DNA of 64,000 nucleotides from Serratia symbiotica (GTDB lineage Bacteria; Pseudomonadota; Gammaproteobacteria; Enterobacterales; Enterobacteriaceae): NCBI RefSeq assembly GCF_000821185.2, contig NZ_CP050855.1, positions 2,852,001 to 2,916,000 of the forward strand, read 5' to 3'. Shown piece by piece: positions 53,380 to 64,000 of this stretch (position 1 is its first letter; each line of letters starts with the position of its first letter). The notes under the pieces were generated by a model. It saw only the letters and a program-made list of their open reading frames with translations, ran no database searches and was not told where the DNA came from. The position numbers and the translations under genes were made by a program.

Positions 53380-55002
53380 TCACGACCTGGCATCCTTTTC
53401 ATCTTGATCCAGCACATTGTAGGCCACCGCACAGAACAGTGAGTTCAACCTTTTCATATCCCCTAACAATCCGAGATGCAGCGAGCTGGTTTCGATGCTC
53501 TGCACATTTTGCTGGTGCAGACGGTCAACGTGCGCATGCGCATAACGACGATCTAAAATGCGGAAACGGTGTTTGGAGCGACGCAGCCGTTTAGCGCTAG
53601 CAATATCACCGGACAGGAACACCGACAGGCTCAGGCGTAGATTGTCGATTAGCCGCTCATGCAACGCATCCAGCTCTGCCAGCCCCTCAGTTGAAAACGC
53701 TCGCCGCACCGCGTACGATTTAGCTGCCACGTCACCTGCCATGCGTTCAATGATATCGCCAGCCTGCTCCAGGTTAAGAGCCATTTCGATGATCTCCGCC
53801 CAGCGGCGGGAATCCTCTTCACCCAGATCCTCTTTCTGAATCTGCGCCAGATAAAGTTTGATGGCGGTGTACAGCACATCAACATCATCGTCTAGCCGAC
53901 GCACCTCTTTATCTTGCCCACGCTTGCCATGCAGCACTTCCCGTTGCAGTATCATCATGTGCTCCACCACATCGCCCATACGCAAGGTTTCACGCGCTGC
54001 ATTAGCCAGTGCCAACGTTGGGGTATCCAGTGCGCTGGCATCCAAGTGCCGTGGCCGCAGACGGGGATCGTCGGCCGCCACGTCGGCGATCAGCATACCG
54101 CACAGCTTTGCCATCGGCCCTGTCAGTGGGATTAGCACCAGGCAACGGATCAAGTTGTAAAATACATGGAAGTAGATCACCAACTCTTTATTGCTACCAG
54201 GTACTCGGCTCATCATATCGGCCAAATAAACGACGAACGGCAGCACCAGTACGCAACCGAGCAGTTTGAACAGCAGGCTGCCGAGCGCCACCCGGCGACC
54301 AGCAGCGTTCTGGCCACTGGTGGTGATCACCGCAAGCAGGCCACTGCCAAGATTGGCACCGATCACCAAGCAAAGCGCTACCTTCAACGAGATCACACCG
54401 GATGCAGTCAGGGTCGCGGTCAACAATACTGCTGCCAAGCTGGAATAGCTGACAATAGCAAACAACGCGCCGGTTAGGGAATCCAGCATCACATCACCAG
54501 TCAGCGATGAGAACAATACCTTTACACCGGACGCCTGGGTGATCGGTGTGGCCGCCGCAACAATCAGCTCCAACGCCAGTATGATCAGCCCAAGGCCGAT
54601 GCTCACACGCCCCATTTGACCAATACGGGTTTGCTTACGGCTGAGGAACAAGAATACACCGACCAAAATCAGCAGCGGCGACAGCCAAGAAAGATCAAAA
54701 GTCAGTACCCTTGCCATCAGCGCGGTACCGACATCCGCACCGAGCATGATCACCAGTGCAGGTGCTAGCCCTACTAGTCCCTGCGCGACAAATGAAGTGA
54801 CCAACAACGCGGTGGCGTTGCTGCTTTGTACCAGCGCGGTAACGCCGATGCCAGAAATGAAGGCCAGTGGCTTTTTTTCAATACTGTCGCTCAAAATGCG
54901 GCGCAAGTTGGTACCGTATACCCGCATGATCCCAGTGCGTACAATGTGGGTACCCCATACCAGCAGCGCGACTGACGAAAGCAGGTGAAGAAGGGTCAAC
55001 AC
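53380..55002 (-). CDS. yjbB: Sodium/phosphate cotransporter family protein YjbB
   Basis: A 540-residue inner-membrane protein related to Na/Pi cotransporters; E. coli YjbB is thought to export phosphate. Two NptA-type repeats carry the QSS motifs: TALVQSSNATALLVTSF (about 56-72) and YSSLAAVLLTATLTASG. The C-terminal third is a PhoU-like helical domain (LANAARETLRMGDVVEHM.., LNLEQAGDIIERMAGD). It is the same length as E. coli YjbB within a few residues. Confidence 0.93.
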   Translation of the reverse strand: MLTLLHLLSSVALLVWGTHIVRTGIMRVYGTNLRRILSDSIEKKPLAFISGIGVTALVQSSNATALLVTSFVAQGLVGLAPALVIMLGADVGTALMARVLTFDLSWLSPLLILVGVFLFLSRKQTRIGQMGRVSIGLGLIILALELIVAAATPITQASGVKVLFSSLTGDVMLDSLTGALFAIVSYSSLAAVLLTATLTASGVISLKVALCLVIGANLGSGLLAVITTSGQNAAGRRVALGSLLFKLLGCVLVLPFVVYLADMMSRVPGSNKELVIYFHVFYNLIRCLVLIPLTGPMAKLCGMLIADVAADDPRLRPRHLDASALDTPTLALANAARETLRMGDVVEHMMILQREVLHGKRGQDKEVRRLDDDVDVLYTAIKLYLAQIQKEDLGEEDSRRWAEIIEMALNLEQAGDIIERMAGDVAAKSYAVRRAFSTEGLAELDALHERLIDNLRLSLSVFLSGDIASAKRLRRSKHRFRILDRRYAHAHVDRLHQQNVQSIETSSLHLGLLGDMKRLNSLFCAVAYNVLDQDEKDARS

Positions 55003-55255
55003 GGAAGATATACTCCATTAAATGCCCAACAAGAGAATGACCTTTACCCAATGGGTTTCAGGCTACATCGGAGTCTGCCGGAGATGCTATTCACCCCATG
55101 CCCACAATACAACAGGTTCCAAGTGTAGCCCAAGATCTGCACTGTCGGGTCACGGTCAAGTTTGTCACATCAGCCCGCAGCTCTAGGCCGCGAATTTGAA
55201 TGCGGTAGCGAACCCTACCCCCCTACAAACTCTGGTCACTGACAAAAGAAAAAAG

Positions 55256-56185
55256 TTACTCAAACGTGGGGGTCATATGCCGCAGATCGAACGGTGTGAT
55301 CTGGTAGACGTAGTAGTTAAGCCAGTTGGAAAACAGCAGATGACCATGGCTACGCCAGGTAGCTTTCGGGATGCGTTCAAGGTTATCGCCGGGGAAGTAG
55401 TTGAGCGGTAAAGCGGGGTTAAGGCCTGCGTCGCTATCGCGAAAATATTCACTCGCCAGAGTCAGCGCATCATACTCTGGATGACCGGTGACAAACGCCA
55501 GGCGTTTGTCCTTGCTGGCAAACAGATAAACACCGGTTTGCTCCGATTCGGCCAAGATATCCAGATCGGTATATTGGCCGATGATCTCAGTCGGGAAGTC
55601 GGCATAACGCGCATGCAGTGCCAGGAAGGTCTCGTCAAAACCACGGGTCAGCAAAGCATGCTGCTGCAGCGTCTGATGCTGGTAGACGCCGGAGATCTTC
55701 ACCTCACGCGTCATCTTGGGGATACCATATAGGATATTTAGCGCAGCCTGCACTGCCCAACAAACAAATAGCGTGGAAGTGACGTGGTTCTTAGCCCAAT
55801 TGATAATCCGTTCAATCTGCGGCCAATAGGCAACATCGCAAAAATCAACCAGGCCCAGCGGCGCTCCGGTGATGATTAGTCCATCAAAGTTCTCTTGCTG
55901 AATATCCTCAAAATTACAGTAGAAATTGTTCAGGTGTTCGGTCGGCGTATTCCTTGATTCGCGACTATCAATACGCAGCAGTTGGATATCAATCTGCAAT
56001 GGAGAATTGGAGAGCAAACGTAAAAACTGGTTTTCTGTCTCGATCTTCTTTGGCATCAGATTCAGGATCAGCACTTTCAACGGTCTGATTTCTTGTGTTT
56101 TTGCCCGAGAAGATGTCATCACAAAGACATTATCATTACGCAAGAAACTCACCGCGGGTAGCTCATCAGGAACACGAATCGGCAT
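55256..56185 (-). CDS. metA: Homoserine O-succinyltransferase MetA
   Basis: MetA acylates homoserine as the first step of methionine synthesis. From ATG 56185 ([24 protein letters not shown]) it has 309 residues like E. coli. The nucleophile Cys lies in [12 protein letters not shown] (142), and His/Glu of the catalytic triad in [12 protein letters not shown] (235/237). [10 protein letters not shown] and [12 protein letters not shown] are typical. It is followed (minus strand) by yjbB, and its upstream side faces rRNA operon 2. No MetJ boxes could be placed with confidence. Confidence 0.96.
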   Translation of the reverse strand: MPIRVPDELPAVSFLRNDNVFVMTSSRAKTQEIRPLKVLILNLMPKKIETENQFLRLLSNSPLQIDIQLLRIDSRESRNTPTEHLNNFYCNFEDIQQENFDGLIITGAPLGLVDFCDVAYWPQIERIINWAKNHVTSTLFVCWAVQAALNILYGIPKMTREVKISGVYQHQTLQQHALLTRGFDETFLALHARYADFPTEIIGQYTDLDILAESEQTGVYLFASKDKRLAFVTGHPEYDALTLASEYFRDSDAGLNPALPLNYFPGDNLERIPKATWRSHGHLLFSNWLNYYVYQITPFDLRHMTPTFE

Positions 56186-56375
56186 TACTTGACTCTCACA
56201 TATCAACTTGGATGTTTAGCTATCTAGATACCCAAGAATAGCGTTTTCAAAAATGGATGTCGCGTAATCAGTGGGAAGGTGAAAATATTTCATCGCTGTG
56301 GTGCCAGGTAGAAATCGGCAGTTTTTTCAAGGCAGAAAAACCAGGAGGTCTCCTCACGGATGGCCTCTTGGCTTA
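56186..56375. other. Spacer between metA and the second long repeat
   Basis: It should hold the metA promoter. A hairpin with wobble pairs (CCAGGAGGTC/GGCCTCTTGG, 56341-56370) lies next to the repeat edge. Otherwise nothing is recognised. Confidence 0.4.
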
Positions 56376-56567
56376 CTATTTGATACCAACAGTGTTCAGC
56401 TCATTCTAAGCTCACACCTACCGGATATCGCCGCAGGTGAAGGCCCGTCAGCGGGCTTTCCTGCTCACTCCCCTTCAGGTCGCTGTCAAGCAACGCCTAA
56501 CGTTTTCCCGACTCTTTCGTTTCACCTGCACAGGCCCAGGCCATTCACTCTCGGTAACTCACAAAGC

Positions 56568-56598
56568 AAAAAGCCCCATGCTTTCGCATGAGGCTTTC
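56568..56598 (-). terminator. Intrinsic terminator of rRNA operon 2
   Basis: The same GCCTCATGC/GCATGGGGC stem with T-run as in copy 1, immediately after the 5S gene. Confidence 0.85.
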
Positions 56599-56609
56599 TA
56601 CTTTATTTG

Positions 56610-56729
56610 ATGCCTGGCAGTGTCCTACTCTCACATGGGGAGACCCCACACTACCATCGGCGCTACGGCGTTTCACTGCTGAGTTCGGCATGGAATCAGG
56701 TGGGACCACCGCGCTATTGCCGCCAGGCA
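56610..56729 (-). rRNA. rrf: 5S ribosomal RNA, copy 2
   Basis: A 120-base 5S gene with the same ends as copy 1. It differs by one base at 56718 (T on the plus strand, C at 966 in copy 1). Confidence 0.97.
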
Positions 56730-56833
56730 AAGTCTGTTTCATTCTCGGCCGTTACTCACGTAACCACCAGAACCAATCTCGGAACTCGCTGAAAATAACT
56801 CCACCCCTGCCTATAACACACCTTCGGTGTTGT

Positions 56834-59745
<2,912 letters not shown>

Positions 59746-59960
59746 TTACAACCCGAAGGTGTCTCACTTCGCATTGCAAACAGGTGAGTGTCACCATGAC
59801 AGCTTGACCCTTACCCCAATACCTCTACGCAGGGATAAGCTTCAGCCGTCATTTTTCAATTTTCAGCTTGTTCCAGATTGTTAAAGAGCACTATCTCAAA
59901 CCCGACTCGCAAGTCAGCTTTGAGATAGTCGGTGATAATGTCTTTCACTCATTATCACAA

Positions 59961-60036
59961 TGGCGTCCCCAAGGGGATTCGAACCCCTGTTACAGCCGTG
60001 AAAGGGCAGTGTCCTAGGCCTCTAGACGATGGGGAC
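59961..60036 (-). tRNA. gltT: tRNA-Glu (anticodon UUC), copy 2
   Basis: Identical to the tRNA at 4209-4284, with encoded CCA and TTC anticodon, in the 16S-23S spacer. Confidence 0.97.
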
Positions 60037-60225
60037 ACAGAAATTGCCTGGCAAATCGCTGATTGGCTATTTCCGTGTAAAGGCGCAACTCTGCTGGCAA
60101 AGTCAAGCAACCACGGTGTTAACCACTCAGTCGCCTCTAGCGCCTTTCAACGAAAGGGTTTTCTTGCTCATCGACATTCATCAGACAATCTGTGTGAGCA
60201 CGCCACACAAATCAATATCTTTCGG

Positions 60226-61767
<1,542 letters not shown>

Positions 61768-61973
61768 AAAGCTTGATATGCTTCAACTTGTGAAGCGCTG
61801 CTCAAAGATTTACTGCATGAATGTTACTTCAGGTAGTCACTCTTCAAGACTTGATATTTTTTCGTCCCAACAGGGACGGGATATTGTCTTGTGGAGTGCC
61901 CACACAGATTGTCTGATAAATTGTTAAAGAGCGGTAAGTCAGCCGCAGCACGGCGGCAAACTTGAGGTGGCGT

Positions 61974-62001
61974 ATACTACGCTTTCCCTCTGAAGAGTCA
62001 A
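61974..62001 (-). promoter_or_regulatory. rRNA promoter P2, copy 2
   Basis: TTGACT and TAGTAT on the minus strand with 16 bases between, identical to copy 1. A one-base difference (62014) lies just upstream. Confidence 0.8.
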
Positions 62002-62071
62002 GCCATTATTTTGACTTTTCCCTTGCTGATCCGGCGGCGTATCTGCCGAAATACCGGGCCAGTGGGGGCGC

Positions 62072-62099
62072 ATTATAGGGTTCCAATTTTTTTGCACAA
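62072..62099 (-). promoter_or_regulatory. rRNA promoter P1, copy 2
   Basis: TTGTGC (62099-62094), 16 bases, then TATAAT (62077-62072) and the GC-rich discriminator on the minus strand. The -35 is one base closer to TTGACA-like rrn P1 (TTGTCA) than that of copy 1, and the A-rich sequence upstream is different, so the two operons may fire at different rates. Confidence 0.8.
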
Positions 62100-62255
62100 C
62101 CCCTTTTTTGATCTTTCTTTTTTCTTGCACACTTTCTCATCCTTTTGGGTGGTTCTTGTGCGATAAATATCATTAATCCGTCGCCGTAAATAATTGTAAT
62201 TTCATCATCAAAGTCTAGTATTGCCGATAAATATGATCCCGATGAGGCTATTACC

Positions 62256-62798
62256 ATGTCCGATGCAGTACGTTCTTATCTCCATTACTCTCCTAAACTC
62301 GGTCAACGCGTCATGATCGATCCCTCCAGCGTAGTGATCGGCAATGTTGAATTGACCAACGATGTCAGTATTTGGCCTCTGGTCGCCATTCGTGGTGACG
62401 TTAATGCGATTAAGATTGGCGCACGCAGCAATATTCAGGATGGATGTGTGCTGCACGTGACCCATAGATCGAAACATAACCCCGAAGGTTACCCATTATT
62501 GATTGGCAATGACGTTACTGTTGGCCATAAGGCCATACTGCACGGCTGCACCATCGGCAATCGGGTATTGGTAGGTATGGGTTCGATCCTGCTAGACGGT
62601 GTAGTAGTAGAAGATGATGTGATGATTGGTGCTGGCAGCCTGGTGACACCAGGTCAACGGCTGGTCAGCGGTTATCTCTATATGGGTAGCCCAGCGCGCC
62701 AGGTTCGCCCGCTGACCGCCGCCGAGTTGGATGGATTACTCTACTCTGCCAACAACTATGTGCGCTGGAAAGACGAATACCTGCCGAAAGCTATCTGA
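62256..62798 (+). CDS. yrdA: Gamma-carbonic anhydrase-like protein YrdA
   Basis: A left-handed beta-helix protein with hexapeptide repeats, related to gamma-class carbonic anhydrases; the exact substrate is unsettled. It has 180 residues. VIGNVELTNDVSIWPLVAIRGDVNAI, IGARSNIQDGCVLHVTH, NDVTVGHKAILHGCTIGNRVLVGMGSILLDG and GSLVTPG carry the repeats, with the metal-ligand histidines in LHVTH, VGHKAILHG. It lies next to rRNA operon 2 and is divergent from it, as with E. coli yrdA and rrnD. yrdB, which follows it in E. coli, is missing. Confidence 0.93.
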   Translation: MSDAVRSYLHYSPKLGQRVMIDPSSVVIGNVELTNDVSIWPLVAIRGDVNAIKIGARSNIQDGCVLHVTHRSKHNPEGYPLLIGNDVTVGHKAILHGCTIGNRVLVGMGSILLDGVVVEDDVMIGAGSLVTPGQRLVSGYLYMGSPARQVRPLTAAELDGLLYSANNYVRWKDEYLPKAI

Positions 62799-62801
62799 CT
62801 A

Positions 62802-62832
62802 GCACCTATTACCTGATCGGGAACAGGTGCTT
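62802..62832. terminator. Hairpin between convergent yrdA and aroE
   Basis: AGCACCT and AGGTGCT can pair across a 16-base loop between the two converging stops. The T-tract is weak on both sides. Confidence 0.45.
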
Positions 62833-62835
62833 CGC

Positions 62836-63657
62836 TTATGCCGCCAACTGACTACGCACACAGCGCAATACCGGTTCGATCTCAGGCATTACACCGTGCC
62901 ACAGCAAGAACGCATGAGCAGCCTGCCCCACCAGCATCCCCAGACCATCGGCAAACTCCGTTGCCCCCTGTTGCTGCGCCCAAGCGAGGAACGGTGTCCT
63001 TCCCTGCTGATAGAACATGTCATAACACCGAGTTTGGCAGTTGACCACACCGACTGGCAACGCCGGTATCTTACCGCTGATGCCGGAAGCCGTGGCATTG
63101 ATCACCAGATTGAATGGCCGGTGCTGATCAAGCTGATCCATCGGTTGCGCCGAGATCTCACCACGGTGTTGGAAGAGCTGAGCCAGTTCCTTCGCCCGGC
63201 TGAAAGTTCGGTTGGTGATCGTTAGTTCACAGCCAAAGGACAACAGCGGCAAGATCACACCACGCGCTGCACCACCTGCCCCCACCAGCAAAATGTGATC
63301 CTGCGGCCAGATCAGTTGTTGGCGTTCAAGATCGGTTAATAGGCCGATGCCATCCGTGTTATCTCCCAGCAAACCGCCTTCTGGTAACACCTTAAGCGTA
63401 TTCACAGCACCAGCCAGCGAGGCGAACTCACTCAGCTCAGACGCGGCTTGAAAGGCACGCTCCTTAAAAGGTACCGTGACGTTCGCCCCCTGACCACCCG
63501 CACGGATAAACGCTTGCAGGCTGGCCTCAAAACTCTCTAGGGGTGCTAGCACGGTGCCATACGGGTGATCAATTCCTGTCTGTTCGGCGAACAACGCATG
63601 AATCAACGGTGATTTGCTGTGGCTGATAGGGTTGCCGAATACCGCAAATTTCTCCAT
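62836..63657 (-). CDS. aroE: Shikimate dehydrogenase AroE
   Basis: AroE reduces 3-dehydroshikimate to shikimate with NADPH in aromatic amino acid synthesis. I chose ATG 63657 because AGAGG is eight bases upstream; an ATG two codons earlier is too close to it. The protein has 273 residues (E. coli 272). [24 protein letters not shown] (catalytic Lys), [32 protein letters not shown] (Rossmann loop), [11 protein letters not shown] and [13 protein letters not shown] are visible. It runs from tsaC toward yrdA. Confidence 0.96.
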   Translation of the reverse strand: MEKFAVFGNPISHSKSPLIHALFAEQTGIDHPYGTVLAPLESFEASLQAFIRAGGQGANVTVPFKERAFQAASELSEFASLAGAVNTLKVLPEGGLLGDNTDGIGLLTDLERQQLIWPQDHILLVGAGGAARGVILPLLSFGCELTITNRTFSRAKELAQLFQHRGEISAQPMDQLDQHRPFNLVINATASGISGKIPALPVGVVNCQTRCYDMFYQQGRTPFLAWAQQQGATEFADGLGMLVGQAAHAFLLWHGVMPEIEPVLRCVRSQLAA

Positions 63658-63672
63658 GCACATTACCTCTGT

Positions 63673-64000
63673 CTAACCCTGGCGGATCTGTTCGCCGCTC
63701 AAAGCATCTCTGATTTCTGAAGGGTTGAGGTAACCACCAACTTTACCCACCAACACCGGGAACGCAGTACCGAACTGCTGTGTCACCTCATTTGTATTAC
63801 GGCAGGGTTCTCGCTCGCTGAAGTTAGCGCTGGTCGATACCAATGGTTTGCCATACTGCCGACACAGTTGCTGCACCAGCGGATGGGCACTGACGCGCAC
63901 CGCCAGCGAGTTGAAACGGCCAGTCAGAAAGCGCGGAGTTTCAGGCCGGGCAGGGATCGCCCAAGTTACCGGCCCCGGCCAACTGGCGAATATCGCAGCA
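63673..64000 (-). CDS. tsaC: Threonylcarbamoyl-AMP synthase TsaC, C-terminal part (cut by window edge)
   Basis: TsaC makes threonylcarbamoyl-AMP from threonine, bicarbonate and ATP for the t6A modification of tRNAs. Only about 109 C-terminal residues are inside the window: the frame reads [35 protein letters not shown], then [13 protein letters not shown] and [21 protein letters not shown]. It lies 15 bases upstream of aroE, as in E. coli (yrdC-aroE). The start is beyond position 64000. Confidence 0.93.
   Translation of the reverse strand, partial: AAIFASWPGPVTWAIPARPETPRFLTGRFNSLAVRVSAHPLVQQLCRQYGKPLVSTSANFSEREPCRNTNEVTQQFGTAFPVLVGKVGGYLNPSEIRDALSGEQIRQG

Noticed and set aside
56186..56230. 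MetJ boxes upstream of metA
   Set aside because: Only loose AGNNGTNT-like octamers; no tandem pair close to the AGACGTCT consensus.

Overview
The window is from a gammaproteobacterium of the order Enterobacterales. Almost every intact protein matches an Escherichia coli K-12 gene product over its full length, and the local gene clusters (ubiD-fre-pepQ-trkH-hemG, proC-yggS/yggR, gshB-rsmE, lexA-dgkA/plsB-ubiA-ubiC, yrdA/aroE/tsaC) keep their familiar order. Between these clusters there are broken genes, insertion-sequence debris, small repeats and long non-coding stretches. An AHL synthase/regulator pair of the Serratia/Pantoea type is present. My inference is a Serratia close to S. symbiotica, an insect-associated lineage in an early to middle stage of genome reduction. 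No database search was possible.

Layout. 1-568: end of actP. 858-6015: rRNA operon on the minus strand (5S, 23S, tRNA-Glu, 16S, read from low to high coordinates), with promoters at 6222-6347. 6384-12726: hemG, trkH, broken yigZ, pepQ, fre and ubiD, all minus, with fadBA missing between fre and pepQ. 12727-17120: a repeat element, an intact IS3-family element, IS1 and IS5-family remnants, lipoprotein gene yidQ, and the tail of heat-shock gene ibpB. 17142-20310: avtA, then a decayed sugar locus (broken kinase, intact isomerase-like gene, traces of a LacI-type regulator). 20930-22297: convergent, overlapping luxR and luxI homologues. 22711-25700: glyQ-glyS. 25741-29661: broken fic gene, yiaF, broken mtlA, IS1 remnant, a broken pertussis-toxin-like ADP-ribosyltransferase gene, and nested IS3/IS903-type remnants that run into the 3' end of hemW. 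29619-37696: hemW, rdgB, yggU, yggT, proC, yggS (minus), yggR (plus), ruvX, yqgE, gshB, rsmE (minus). 38603-39881: lpxP-type acyltransferase and a 53-residue secreted protein. 40540-41765: remains of a filamentous haemagglutinin-type exoprotein. 42066-56185: zur, dinF, lexA, dgkA, plsB, ubiA, ubiC, pgi, lysC with its lysine riboswitch, yjbB, metA. 56610-61767: a second, almost identical rRNA operon in the same orientation. 62256-64000: yrdA, aroE and the end of tsaC.

How the genes fit together. What survives is mainly core function: translation (two rrn operons, glycyl-tRNA synthetase, RsmE, RuvX, TsaC), haem and ubiquinone synthesis (hemG, ubiC, ubiA, ubiD), envelope lipids (plsB, dgkA, lpxP), glutathione, proline, lysine, methionine and shikimate synthesis, and the SOS and zinc regulators. 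What is lost is mainly accessory catabolism and free-living or virulence functions: fatty-acid beta-oxidation (fadBA), mannitol uptake, a sugar utilisation operon, small heat-shock proteins, an exported adhesin, a Fic protein and an AB5-type toxin subunit. The quorum-sensing pair is a conspicuous exception, as both genes are open. The two rrn operons form direct repeats of about 5.7 kb spaced 55.75 kb apart.
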